From the NCBI GenBank assembly GCA_025174535.1, contig JALBUN010000023.1, forward strand, positions 1,798,001-1,862,000: 64,000 nucleotides of DNA. Direction: 5' to 3'. Position 1 is the stretch's first letter. Every line of letters begins with the position of its first letter. Below are positions 47,126 through 57,639 of the stretch, piece after piece. The notes below the pieces were generated by a model that saw nothing but the letters and a program-made list of their open reading frames with translations, ran no database searches and was not told the origin of the DNA. A program made the translations under genes and the position numbers. This DNA comes from Cantharellus purpuraceus. Taxonomy: Eukaryota; Basidiomycota; Agaricomycetes; Cantharellales; Hydnaceae.

Positions 47126-48395
47126 ATGAGAACCAGGAAGCGTAAGGCGGAAGACGACGTTCCAACTCCTGTCGCGAGCTCTTCAAGATGTCATACTTCC
47201 ACCAAGCGGCAGAGGATGGACCCCATAGCTGAGAAGAGGCTCGCTCACTTCAAAGCCTCCTGCCCCAAGAATATCATGGACAGAGTGGATAGAGTCATGA
47301 CGCAAAGATTTTTTATGATTGAGCGCAAACGACCCGAAGGAGAGCTGAGAGAAGAGTTCAAAGTTTTGGGCTCTACGTGAGTCTCTCCCACTAGAGCTGT
47401 TACGTACCACCACTTATTCTTACTATTAATGTGTGCAGGGGAAACGTGCGCGTCGTTATGTAGCCTCTCTACGTTTGATTGACCCCCAAGGCACTTATAG
47501 ATTTATACCGTCGTAATCGATAAATTGCCGTCATGCAATTGTAATATTTTGTATTTTTGTCTTTGACACCTCCATATACTCATGCGAATCAGGTCCTGAT
47601 GCAGCAAAGGGGAACCACTGTAAACACATCCTCTTTATTTTTTTGAAAGGTTAGTAGCATTAAGCATACAGAAGACACTATCCCAACTGCTTGACAGTTT
47701 TGTCTGTATCCATCTCATCCCCTCTCTATTATCAAAAGTGAGTGGTTATGTATAATTACCGTCATATCGGTTGAGTCATTCTTCAAAGAGCACTGTTATC
47801 TACGGAATTGGAGGACATATTTGCCAATGCTCCTACGGCGCCCAACTCTCTAGCTCATGTTCGCATCCAAGCAGCCTATGCCAAAGCTATGGGCCGTTCA
47901 GATGAAATTGACGAGCTGTATTTTAAAGCAAGGAATGAGAAAGACAGCAAGAAACGGATCCCCGAGGAAGGGGACAACTGCCCCATCTGCTACGAATCAA
48001 TGTACGATGTGGATACCAAGAAGTTGGCGTTCTGCGATGTGTGTGGAAATGGACTTCATACGGAATGTTTCCGGCAATGTACGTCCTTCCACCATAAATC
48101 GGTTCTGCAAGCTGACTGATTAGGTTTTAGGGGTGAGGACTGCGACAACTCTCATATGTGTTTGGTGTCGTGCCAAGTGGGTGGATGGTGGGAGCAGCAC
48201 AGGTGAAAATGCTAGTACGAGCGAAGGCTATCTCAATCTTGGAGCTGTGGCTGGAGTCAGCCCTGTACGAGATACCAGCAGCTGTACAGACATGTCACCA
48301 TTATTCGGAAGAGCAGTCACTTACTCTTGTTCTATACAGATTATAATGGGCCCAGGCGTGGATACAAGAGGTACAGTAGTGGTTACCGACGTTAG
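47126..48395 (+). CDS. SWIM- and RING-type zinc finger protein (probable E3 ubiquitin ligase)
   Basis: Starts MRTRKRKAEDDVPTPVASSS. Exons 47126-47376, a 7-nt exon 47439-47445, and 47501 onward give STGNIYTVVIDKLPSCNC, then PDAAKGNHCKHILFIFLK, a full SWIM domain (CxC...HxxKH pattern as CNC and GNHCKH). Later exons give LYYQKALLSTELEDIFANAP, then a RING-type finger, CPICYESM...CDVCGNGLHTECFRQW...CVWCRAKW. The C-terminus is Ser/Gly/Tyr/Arg-rich and ends GYKRYSSGYRR. The layout resembles ZSWIM2-type E3 ligases. Target unknown. The 7-nt microexon is required to keep the frame and the conserved Gly-Asn. Confidence 0.85.
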
Positions 48396-48561
48396 TATTG
48401 TCGCCAGTTCCTTACTATCTCTCGGGACTAGTATCCGAACTTTTGTATTATCGAACGCTTAATTGAGATAGGTACAGTAACAACAAATGATTAGCATAGA
48501 ATAGTGTTAGTTCTCAAAAGTTCGATAGCATCAGTGTCCATCTAAATCAAGTGACACCCGA

Positions 48562-49545
48562 TTATTGTGTGATCTTAACCACCTTACCCCTCCACTGTTC
48601 CCAATTTTTCAGTACGCCTTCAACCACAAAGTGAGCCACTTCCTTCCTGGCGACAGAGTATGCACCCTTAAATTCTTCGAGGGTTATCTTGTACTTTCCT
48701 GTCGCTGGGTTATTGTTCCCATCTATCAACAAGGAAGGCCGGATGATAACAAGCTCTTTGAGATAGCCGGGAGGCTTCATTTCTTTCTGCCAATCTGGTC
48801 CCAAAAACTCTGAGAGTTCTTCGGGATCTTCCTGTGGCCAGGTCCAGTTTGCAGCGTGGAAGGCAGCACCTGTTCAATTTGAAAGTAAGTGATCTGTCAA
48901 AACCAAAATAAAATTCACCTACGTTCCATGGTAAGCTTGTCAACATGTGGTCTATGGAGGCCATATGTGAAAATTGGCTTCAATAAGAACGGTAGTGTGT
49001 CGTGACTGGCTTTCGTCAGCCCGTTGGACGACATGACAATAAGTTTGGGCTGAGGTGATGTTGGGGTCGCTTCTGGATAGGACACTAAGACATTATACAA
49101 GCAAGAGCTGCAGAGATTTGGTGGGTTGATGACGAAACCCTTCAATGGGGAGAACGAGGCCACTCCACCTGGGACAAAGGTGGGCACTGAATCAGCGATT
49201 ACCCCCAAGAATGAGGATCAGCCATATTCACCGACAGTGAACAGAACAGCGTCTAGTTGCCCATCAACACGGGCTTCGCTAAGGGCCATTTGAACATCTG
49301 TTCTCGTAGTGGCATCGCCTCTGATGATTTTGGCTCGCCCTTCTTGAATGTACTTTTGCATCTCAGCATCTTTGTCGAATACTGACGGTTTGCGCAACAA
49401 GAATGTCACCGTGTGCCTTTCTCCTAGAGACGCGACATGTCAGAATAAAGGAAAGAGCGCGTTTGCTTAGATGGTACGTACTCAACAATCGCAGGCATGA
49501 GAGATAGCCAATGTTCCTCGAAGAACCGATGGCAAGGAGGTACAT
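48562..49545 (-). CDS. NAD(P)-binding atypical SDR-type oxidoreductase
   Basis: Begins MYLLAIGSSRNIGYLSCLRL, with a glycine-rich nucleotide-binding turn right at the N-terminus, then (after an intron) HTVTFLLRKPSVFDKDAEMQ, IIRGDATTRTDVQMAL and LDAVLFTVG. Later exons give KLIVMSSNGLTKASHDTLPF, HVDKLTMERAAFHAANWTWP, LVIIRPSLLIDGNN and KEVAHFVVEGVLKNWEQWRG. This is the pattern of NmrA-like or NAD(P)H-binding atypical SDR proteins. There is no YxxxK catalytic pair that I can see, which is usual for the atypical group. Substrate unknown. It converges on the SWIM/RING gene. Confidence 0.8.
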
Positions 49546-51146
49546 GTTGAGGTATTGAGTGGGAGCCCGAGGGTTTCTTTGTTCAGCAGTGCTTATGCGG
49601 GTTCAAATACGATCCTATTGCAGTGCGCCAGCGCAGCTAAAGTATGTAGTTGATTTTGCGATCATGACGTCAAACGGCACGTTCGAGCCACGTCTCTGCT
49701 GACTCTATTAATTCGGACGTACTGCGCAATATGTATCGGCCGGTGTGCGTAAACAGCGGCGACACTGAGATTAACCTTTTATGACAGACATGTGCTAGTC
49801 TCAGGTCACAACACACTAACGGCAAGAAGGCTCGGTCAGTCATCTCACAACTCTCAAGTGATAGATGCGACTGAATAGGCAATTTGCTGATTGGGAGCAA
49901 ATGTGGCGAATCTTTTTTTTGCTGGCAGTTAATCTATCTGTCTATTATCGTCTTCTCAATGGGATGCTTTCTCCTTTGAAATCTGGAGTGCGTAGGGATT
50001 GCGTGGGTCATTGGCGAACGCTTCAGCTGCAGAAAGGTCAGGTTGACAGTTCTGCAATGCAGCAAATTACAAACACGTACACTTTACGCCCGCATCCTGG
50101 GCTTTCGACACGAGGTAGAACGTAAGTCCACTAGCGGCGAAAAATGCCCACATAGGGCGAAGAATCTGCAGATGGATACTAAGCACCACAGCCTGCAAAA
50201 GCCGGCTTACTCACGGGTGTTGGCCACTTGCGGAGCCCTAGGAAACTCATGGCTTGGGATGTTATACCTTCGCTGATGAAACCAGTCAGAATGTGGGTGA
50301 TAATAAGCTCACAATTTACACTAACAAGAATGCAAGTAGGGGTGTAATGAAGCGATGAAGTGTAGTCGATCGGAGTTCAAACCAAGTACTCTTTCCGGCA
50401 ACCGTGACTTTATTCTGCCAGAGACCACCTGGGGTTCCCACCCTGACTAATCTACTTAGAGGCGACTGCTGGCCCGGCGGTTTCAACTAAGTAGGTATGT
50501 TTCACAGCTAGGCTCCTATACCACACTTAGTACCGCAGATAGCGTTCAACTTGAAGAAATAAAATCCGACGGTGAAAACCTTTGCAACGGATGGAGCCGG
50601 CCGTCCATTTGTCACTCTTACTGCGTCACCAGCGCGCTCCGCCCCTGACACGTCTCGCCAACGGCCATCACCGCCGTGTGCGCCCGTCGTGTGCGTGCAT
50701 GCGCTACCGTCGTCACCGTCGTCGACTGTCCACATAAAAACTCATGAAAATCCTTGCGGTTTTCGCGTGAGCCCTTTATAACTAAGTTGTATAATATATT
50801 TCACGTTCTCTTCCAACCATATGATGACCCTGCACTTGACAATAGCGTTGAAAGACCTTCGCTCTCCTCACATAGGTGCTACCTCAACTATTCACCCATT
50901 GACAACGACCTCTTACAAGTTATGAGTGGCTTTGTACATAGCTCAAGCAAGCACATTCTTTGCTTTTAACCCATGATGATATACTATTCCTATACATGGT
51001 GTACTTAACTCTGCCCTGATTCATTCTCTCTATAAGAGATGTTGTAGATAACTGTGACATGCTGGTGGCAAAAGCAGCAGGAAATCCTGCACAGTTGGAG
51101 GAATTAAAAGAGCAAGGAGGAATAGGCTTAGTATGTAGAGACATTA
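49546..51146. other. Intergenic boundary between genes and repeat graveyard
   Basis: No supported gene. A short GC-richer patch at about 50570-50745 contains open frames on both strands with no recognised domain. From about 50800 the sequence turns AT-rich and repeat-like. Confidence 0.45.
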
Positions 51147-51232
51147 TGTTATGTTTATATTCATTAACACCCAGATCCCCATGCATACAAAATCTATACT
51201 CCATTTAGAAATTGTCATGTCTCCATTAGTCC
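51147..51232 (+). mobile_element. Fragment of LTR family A
   Basis: Begins TGTTATGTTTATATTCATTA and continues with the CAGATCCCCATGCATACAAAA and ATCTATACTCCATTTAGAAA blocks found at the start of the LTRs at 51891 and 52665. It breaks off near 51232. It is a 5' fragment of the same LTR. Confidence 0.75.
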
Positions 51233-51300
51233 ATCCAATTGTTATGCACTAGGTCTGATGGGAGGTCAGAACTTGGATCAGAGTCAGAGTTGATGGCAGG

Positions 51301-51521
51301 GTGCATTGTGGGGGTTTGTAAGTACCCAAGGTACTTACTATAACATATAAGTACAATTAATATATGCAGCATTCCCTTAAGGAATGCTGTCCTCTTGGTA
51401 GATATATGCACCCATAGGGTGCATATGTATAGTTATTATGTAAGCCAGTGGACCCAGTACACATGTGGGTCCACTTATAGTAGACAGAAGTTAGTAACTA
51501 CCACACTGTACAGCACATTGC
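51301..51521 (+). mobile_element. Probable LTR fragment with four hairpins
   Basis: This segment starts near TGTGGGGGTTTG (51307) and ends where the TGTTTTGGAAC element begins at 51522. It holds four perfect inverted repeats in a row: 51318-51338 (9-bp stem, 3-nt loop), 51367-51389 (9-bp stem, 5-nt loop), 51404-51426 (10-bp stem, 3-nt loop) and 51447-51475 (10-bp stem, 9-nt loop). The start with TGTGGGGG and the AT-rich body resemble Ty1/copia LTRs of mushrooms. This is from memory only and is not certain. Confidence 0.5.
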
Positions 51522-52664
51522 TGTTTTGGAACCCACAAAATTATGGTGTTATGGCAAACTCTAAATCACCACAATTCCGTGAATGAACAGCTGAGAAGAA
51601 TATCAAACCCTGCTGCAGCACAACTCCAGAAACAATTTAACATTTGTACTTTGGTTACAATCTTTTGTATAGGTCAATGCAGACTATACACAGAAAAGTA
51701 ATATGTTTCTTAGCAGCAAGAAATGAATAAGACTTCCAGAGTCTAGAGTTCATGGATGCTTAGGGGTCCAGATATTCCAAAAAGAGGGGAATGCACTTAG
51801 AGGCTAAAGGAAGTAGGTGGATGAATCCAACCATCTGACCAGTGACACTCTGAAGTGGGTAACAGCAATGTGTGAAGTAGTCTAGCAGCTTGTTATGAGT
51901 ATATTCATTAACCAGATCCCCATCCGATCCACTCAGATCCCCACACATATGAAATCTATACTCCATTGGGAAACCATCATGTCTCCATTTATCTGTCTGA
52001 TTGTCACCACTGAATCTCACCCATCCGTCTCCAGTTCCAATTGATGCATCAGCATAATTATTATTAGTTATCAAATATGTATTTAAGTTGCCCGACTGGG
52101 GACTTCATTCCCCAGTTCGAATATCGAATCATGCCTAGTTCCTAAGTCTGATCCTAACTATCTAAGTTGTACTCCATCTCTGAAATCTTGGACACCAGTA
52201 TTAGTGAGGGTGCAGCACATAAGCTGAAGCCAAGTCTGTTCCAACCCCCATGATGCACCCTGATTCCTGCTCTGACTCTGACCCAACCTCTGACCCGATC
52301 TCCAACCCAATCTCCAACCCAACCTCCAACCCAACCTCTGACCCCCAATCGGACCTAGTGTGTAACACAACTGCTTCACATGAGTTCAAGCTTCTAATAC
52401 TCTGCAAAGGCAGTACACACTAGCAACTTAAACAAGAGCACTAATGGCAGGACTATCAACAGACAATCTTGCCCTGTAGATTTGTAGTCACGTGAGGCAG
52501 ATACTACACTCATGCCCAAAGCAGGAATATCACTACTTTGAGTGCAATCAAGTACAGTTACACAACTGTAAAAGATCCTTGAACTGGTAATCAACAGTTA
52601 CTGAGATAGAGGATGACACTGTATGTCACTCTAGTCACACTGGTGTGCAGAAGATGGGTAGAAT
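51522..52664 (+). mobile_element. Truncated copy 1 of LTR-like element B, interrupted by an LTR
   Basis: 51522-51890 and 52368-52664 together match 58402 to about 59065, nearly base for base: TGTTTTGGAAC start, AAATTATGGTGTTA, CTCTAAATCACCACAATTCC, AAACTTAAACAAG-like blocks. The copy is split by the LTR at 51891-52367 and is cut off at 52664, where another family A LTR begins. It is non-coding. Confidence 0.8.
51891..52367 (+). mobile_element. Solo LTR, family A (copy 1)
   Basis: Starts TGTTATGAG and ends GTGTGTAACA, so the ends are TGTTA...TAACA. It lies inside element B copy 1. The flanks are CAGCT on the left and CAACT on the right, while the uninterrupted element B copy at 58763-58767 has CAACT once, so this is a 5-bp target duplication with one later change. 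Compared with the LTR at 52665 it lacks about 85-95 bp after GATGCATCAGCAT. It contains a CTGGGG...CCCCAG hairpin and a degenerate 12-bp repeat (CTCCAACCCAAC-like). Confidence 0.85.
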
Positions 52665-53202
52665 GTTATGACTATATTCATTAATGCCCAGATCCCTGTC
52701 CAATCCACTCAGATCCCCACGCATATGAAATCTATACTCCATTTGGAAACCATCACATCTTCACTTATCTGTCCGATTGTCACCGCTGAATCTCGCCCAT
52801 CCGTCTCTGGTTCCGATTGATGCATCAGCATCACCATAGGAACCTGGACATCCATCCCCGTTGGACTCAGACATACTCATGTAAGGCCGTCGGCCTTGGA
52901 GACCCATCACTGGAGTAATTATTATTAGATTTCAAATATGTATTTAAGTTGCCTGACTGGGGACTTCATTCCCCAGTTCAAATATTGAATCATGCCTAGT
53001 TCCTAAGTCCAATCCTAACTATCTAAGTTGTACTCTGTCTCCAAAATCTCGGACACCGGTATTAGTGAGGGTGCAGCACATAAGCTGAAGCCAAGTCTGT
53101 TCCAACCCCCACGATGTACCCTGACTCTCTCTCTGACTCCGACCAAACCTCTGACCCAACTTCCGACCCAATCTCTGACCCCCAATTGGACCTAGTGCGT
53201 AA
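52665..53202 (+). mobile_element. LTR family A (copy 2), 5' LTR of gypsy element 1
   Basis: Starts TGTTATGACTATATTC. It is the fullest family A copy, with the AGGAACCTGGACATCC...CATCACTGGAGTAAT segment missing from copy 1, and reaches CTAGTGCGTAA at 53202. There it passes straight into a reverse transcriptase fragment, so the last bases of the LTR, the primer binding site, gag and protease are missing. Confidence 0.82.
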
Positions 53203-54642
53203 AGCTAAGACCTATTCCAAAATAGATCTCTGACATGCCTACCATCTAGTCCGCATCTGAGAAGGTGATGAGTGGAAAACAACTTTCTGCACTTGATATG
53301 GATCTTTTGAGTGGTGTGTCATGCCAACGCCAATGGTCTCCAACTCCAAGTTTTGCAGTATTATCATGATCACCTGATCTCCAGCCATTTTGGGCAAAAT
53401 CGCACACAAGGGTTAATCTGATGAGACTACGTATGGCCAAAAATGTGAGAATACATTCAACACTACTGTAACTCCTGTATGCGCTCAAAATTGCAAAGGC
53501 ACAAACCCTACGGAACACTTAAGCAACTTCTGGTCCTGGAGCAACCATGGAACTCCATCTCCATGGATTTCATAGAGAAACTTCCTCCATTGCTTGGATA
53601 TGACACCATACTTGTGATTGTCGACAGGTTCACTAAACAGTCACTATTCATTCCGATGCATGACACCATCACCTCCACCTCACTAGCTAAGTTGTTTGTT
53701 CTCCACGTATTCTCTAAACATGGAGTCCCATCACATGTCACATCCGATCAGGGCTTGGAGTTTGTCTCCTCCTTCTTCTGCACATTAGGAAAGGCTCTCG
53801 ACATGAAGCTTCATTTCACCTCTGGATACCATCCTGAGGGAGACGGACAAACAGAACAAATGAATCAGTCCCTGGAGCAATATCTCCGAGTCTATTGTAA
53901 CTATCAACAAGACAACTGGGCTGATCTACTTCCGATCACAGAGTTTGCCTACGACAACGCTCCAAACATGACTACTGGCATCTCTCCATTCTTTGCTAAT
54001 AAAGGCTACCATCCAAACATCTCTGTCCACCCTGAGAAGGAACTCACCTCCACCAAAGCCCACCAATTCATAACCGACCTCAATCAACTACACCAACATC
54101 TCCAAGAAACCATCTCCGATGCCCAGAAACAATACCAAGTCTCTGCAGACTGACACCACATTCTGGCTCTGGACTTGCAACTTGGAGACAAAGTATTCAT
54201 CAAGGCTGAACACTTCCAGACCACCTGTCCATTGAAGAAACTCTCTGAGAAATACTTAGGCCCTTATGAGGTCATTGCTCACGCAGGCAGCAGGTCCTTC
54301 ACCCTCTGCCTCCCTGACCATTTCCAAGTAGTTCACCTGGTCTTCCAAATATCAATGCTTGAACCTGCTACTACAAACGAGATCTCTGGTTGCACCCAAC
54401 CTCCACCTCCTCCGATCATCATCAAAGGAGATAACAAATATGAGATATCTGAGATCCTGGACTTGAAGATTGATTGTTGGTACAAGTGCAAGCTCCAGTA
54501 CCTAGTCAAATGGACTGGATACGAAGGCACCAATGAAGAGTCCTCATGGATCTCCATGTCTGAACTCAATCATGCATCCAAATCCGTCTCTGATTTTCAC
54601 TCCGCTTATCCAGACAAACCTGGCCCTCTTATGAATCTTTAA
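53203..54642 (+). pseudogene. Gypsy element 1: deleted pol remnant (RT piece, integrase, chromodomain)
   Basis: 53203-53325 matches part of the reverse transcriptase of element 2 (60090-60215). The next bases match its integrase zinc-finger region (from about 61395), so about 1.2 kb of RT/RNase H is deleted. From 53479 the integrase reads well: SISMDFIEKLPPLLGYDTIL, the DDE residues in LVIVDRF, TSDQGLEF and EGDGQTEQMNQ, then after a TGA stop at 54151-54153 the C-terminal LGDKVFIKAEHFQ. A chromodomain follows (ISEILDLKIDCWYKCKLQYL, VKWTGYEGTNEESSW). It ends at 54642. The chromodomain marks it as a chromovirus-type Ty3/gypsy element. Many CpG sites of element 2 appear here as TpG or CpA. Confidence 0.85.
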
Positions 54643-54667
54643 GTTCCATTACTGACACTACTTCATT

Positions 54668-55083
54668 TACCTGTCCGATTGTCACCACCGATTCCACCCA
54701 TCTGTCTCTGGTTCCGATTGATGCATCAGCATCACCATAGGAACCTGGACATCCATCCCCGTCAGACTTGGACATACTCATGTAAGGCCGTTGGCCTTGG
54801 AGACCCATCACTGGAGTAATTATTATTAGATTTCAAAATATGTATTTAAGTTGCCCGACTGGGGACTTCATTCCCCAGTTTGAATATCGAATCACGCCTA
54901 GCTCCTAAGTCTGATCCTAACTCTCTAAGTCGTACTCTGTCTCCGAAGTCTCAGACACCAGTATTAGTGAGGGTGCAGCACATAAGCTGAAGCCAAGTCC
55001 GTTCTGACCCCCACGACATACTCCAACCTCCGACCCAACCTCCAATCCAATCTCTGACCCCCAATTGGACCTAGTGTGTAACA
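54668..55083 (+). mobile_element. LTR family A (copy 3), 5'-truncated 3' LTR of element 1
   Basis: Begins within the LTR at ACCTGTCCGATTGTCACC, shortly after the chromodomain stop, and continues collinear with the LTR at 52665 to GTGTGTAACA at 55083. The first 110 bp or so of the LTR are missing. Confidence 0.8.
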
Positions 55084-55210
55084 GTATATTCGAACTGCCA
55101 CACTCACTCCTACCAATGCCACGATCCACTGCCAATTCTGAATGCGCTGTCGGTTCGCTTAAGGAATAGATCCTATAAGCCTGCGCGCAACGGTCCTAGC
55201 AAACAGACGG

Positions 55211-55938
55211 TGTGTAACGCAGTTGTTCAGCACTCCAAAGATCAATCAGGGCGAGGGGTACGTAACAGGGAAGTGGGATAGTGCTCTGTGGTTGGATGGG
55301 GATGGGAGCTAAAGGTTGGTCCCGATGGCTGATCATGCTCTGTGACTGGATGACAATGTGGAGCCCGGTTGGGAGGTATGTGAAAGCTGGTTTCAGGAGA
55401 ATCAACCTCTCGGTGGCGGAGGGAAATCTGATCGTTGAACCAAGGTGTTTTACCTCAGTGTAGAGATGATGGATTGTGATGTAGAGTGTAGAGCATAGAC
55501 TTAGAGCGTGGACTTTGACTTTAGAGCGTTGGCTGAAAACTTGTTGATTGATTCCAAAGGCGAAAACTAGTGCCCTTTTATATACAAATCCCCAGGGCAC
55601 AACAACACAATATGAGGAGTAAATGATGCAATATGATGCAAGAAATGCTGATCAAGCCAGCTGACGAAGCGTGTGAAGTTGAACTACTAAAAGGGGGAAA
55701 TCATGGAGAAATGAAACGACAGATAGGGGTAATCTTTGTAAGAATAGGGGGTGATGAGTAATAAAAGAACCAAAAATAGAACAAGGATGAGTAAGTTGTG
55801 TATGAATGAATTAAAAGATGAAACAGGGGTGAGTCATATAAAAGAACAATAGAAACGTCCACCAATACCATCTTCCCTACGGCTCCGAAGGTTAATTGAC
55901 CCTGAGTCACATGAGGACTTCAGTCAGCATCCACAACA
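55211..55938 (-). mobile_element. Probable LTR of another family, reverse orientation
   Basis: Read on the minus strand it begins TGTTGTGGATGCTGACTG and ends CAACTGCGTTACA, so it is TG...CA-bounded. A TATATAAAAGG box (plus-strand 55575-55586) sits in the expected U3 position. I found no second copy in the window and no clear 5-bp target duplication, so the limits are approximate. The 134-codon open frame in it is probably not a gene. Confidence 0.5.
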
Positions 55939-56358
55939 AATACTCCTTATTGTCTTAGTGATCCGTCTCCATATGGTATCCCGTTCCAAGAGTATTCGGT
56001 CCCTTTGCCTGACACAATGTAACCTGAGTCGGATTGAAGTGGGAGGATAGGTCAGCGATGGCAACTGAAATTCTACCTCCCGTTTGACTCTTCTATCCAT
56101 GTTACAATATAGAGGTGAAATGTTGAGGAATGTATATGGTTCAACGGAATTGTGAAAGAATATGGGATCGCCAATGGCATAAGAGAGACATGGTGGGGAT
56201 CTTGGATGTTGAAAGAGTTTTGGAAGTATTTTGACACATGGAGGTGGCTTAACATGCCCGTGGAGCTCGGCATATTTTTGATAGTCCTCTGTGTCCAGAG
56301 ACCAGTGTGACATATTATTAGAAGTGATGTTGGAGAGGGGAATAGAATGGGAAGCCAT
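55924..56358 (-). CDS. Uncharacterised 144-residue ORF beside the retroelement
   Basis: An uninterrupted frame starts at a real ATG (MASHSIPLSNITSNNMSHWS) and runs to a TGA at 55924-55926. The middle reads PPPCVKILPKLFQHPRSPPC, LSYAIGDPIFFHNSVEPYTF, RRVKREVEFQLPSLTYPPTS, and the end TIWRRITKTIRSICCGC. It has the composition of a folded protein and resembles, from memory, unannotated proteins of other agaricomycetes. It overlaps the start of the inverted LTR by a few bases and lies antisense upstream of gag. No domain is recognised, and expression is unknown. Confidence 0.45.
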   Translation of the reverse strand: MASHSIPLSNITSNNMSHWSLDTEDYQKYAELHGHVKPPPCVKILPKLFQHPRSPPCLSYAIGDPIFFHNSVEPYTFLNISPLYCNMDRRVKREVEFQLPSLTYPPTSIRLRLHCVRQRDRILLERDTIWRRITKTIRSICCGC

Positions 56359-56407
56359 GTGAATGATGATGAAAGGATTGGTGTGAATAGAAGGCTGATA
56401 ATGATTG

Positions 56408-57038
56408 ATGGCGATGAAACACGAGTGACGATTGATGGCTTGAATTAGAGACTGAGGTGGATAGGGAGTTGCGGCGCTATTTAAAAGTTGATACGAAAAG
56501 ACGCTGGCGGAGTTGGACTGTCAGAGTGGTTTGATATGCGTCCTCGATGTGTCCTGGCTCGTCAGCGCACGAACCGTTGAGGTGCCCACCCCCAGCATCG
56601 ACACCATTCCTGAGGTTGTCGAAGAACTGATGGACCACATAGAGGCTGTCAATGAAGAAGACGACACCCCGCCCTCTCCAAATCTGGCGCAAGCCATCTC
56701 CCTGCTCGCTAGCAGCATCCATAACCCACAAGCCCCTAAGTCCCAGACCAAGGTCCGAGAACCCGACCCATTCAATGGCTCTGATCCACAAAAGCTCCAG
56801 CTGTTCTTGGTACAATGCCAGTTGAATTTCTGCGACCACCCCGACACATTCACATCCGATCAGGCGAAAGTCACCTTTGCCATGGCGATGAAACACGAGT
56901 GACGATTGATGGCTAGAATTAGAGACTGAGGTGGAGAGGAAGTTGCGGCACTATTTAAAAGTTGATACAAAAAGACACTGGCGGAGTTGGACTGTCAGAG
57001 TGGTTCGATATGTGTCCTTGATGCGTCCTGGCTCGTCA
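56408..57038 (+). repeat. 157-bp direct repeat flanking a gag segment
   Basis: 56408-56564 and 56882-57038 are two copies of a 157-bp sequence (ATGGCGATGAAACACGAGTG ... CTGGCTCGTCA), about 93 percent alike by eye, offset by 474 bp. The N-terminal gag segment lies between them; the second copy sits where the central part of gag should be. Confidence 0.85.
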
Positions 57039-57585
57039 TTGGTAAGCCGGATACTTTGGCTACCCTTCGCAAGCTCGCCCAATCCATTGACGCCTGTTAT
57101 TGGGAACGTCAATCCGAGGTCTCCCGCGAGAACTTGGCTAACAACAAATCGGACAAAACGTCAGACAAGACCCCAAAGTCCAACAAGGGGTCCGATAAGC
57201 GGGCCACCACCAACTCAGGCCAGAAGTCAAACACTGGTAACACTGCCGCTTCCGATAAGCGGGCCACCGCCAACTCAGGCCAGAAGTCAAACACTGGTAA
57301 CACTGCCGCTTCCGGTTCCGGTCAGAACAATTCCGGCACCAGCAATAACTGTGGAGCTCGCAAGAGTACTCCGGACCTCTCCACCAAGCTGGGAAAGGAC
57401 GGAAAACTCACCCCGCAGGAACGCCAGCACCGCATGGACAATAACCTCTGTCTGTTCTGTGGAAAGCCTGGTCACCAAGCCAAGGATTGCAACAAGGCAA
57501 CCTCGTCTGCAGCAAAGGCAAAGGGCCGTGCCGCCAATGCCACGATGGACAAGTCTGATGCTAAAACGACAGACCAAAAAAAATA
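56513..57585 (+). pseudogene. Gypsy element 2: gag remnant
   Basis: The N-terminal part (56565-56902) reads TPSIDTIPEVVEELMDHIEA, REPDPFNGSDPQKLQLFLVQ, CQLNFCDHPDTFTSDQAKVT, typical of Ty3/gypsy gag. It then runs into a stop at the edge of the 157-bp repeat. The C-terminal part (57039-57585) reads GKPDTLATLRKLAQSIDACY, a Ser/Asn/Lys-rich linker with a 60-bp tandem duplication, and the zinc knuckle CLFCGKPGHQAKDC. The middle of gag is missing. It cannot make a full gag protein. Confidence 0.85.
57191..57310 (+). repeat. 2 x 60-bp tandem repeat in gag
   Basis: 57191-57250 and 57251-57310 differ at one base (ACCACCACC versus ACCACCGCC). The unit starts TCCGATAAGCGGGCCACC and encodes 20 residues (SDKRATxNSGQKSNTGNTAA). 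The near identity suggests a recent duplication relative to the decay of the rest. Confidence 0.9.
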
Positions 57586-57639
57586 GTAAGCAGTCCTATA
57601 GCCTCTGTATGGGCTGAGGGCTGTGTTGGTACTCCCCGT

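Noticed and set aside
50572..50781. Short plus-strand frame in a GC-richer patch
   Set aside because: No homology recognised, and overlapping open frames exist on both strands; a composition effect.
52154..52407. Frames with VGLEVGLEIGLEIG-type repeats
   Set aside because: They are translations of the degenerate 12-bp repeat in the family A LTR and start from non-ATG codons.
55196..55600. 134-codon minus-strand frame
   Set aside because: It lies inside a probable reverse-oriented LTR downstream of its TATA box, with no domain; treated as LTR sequence.
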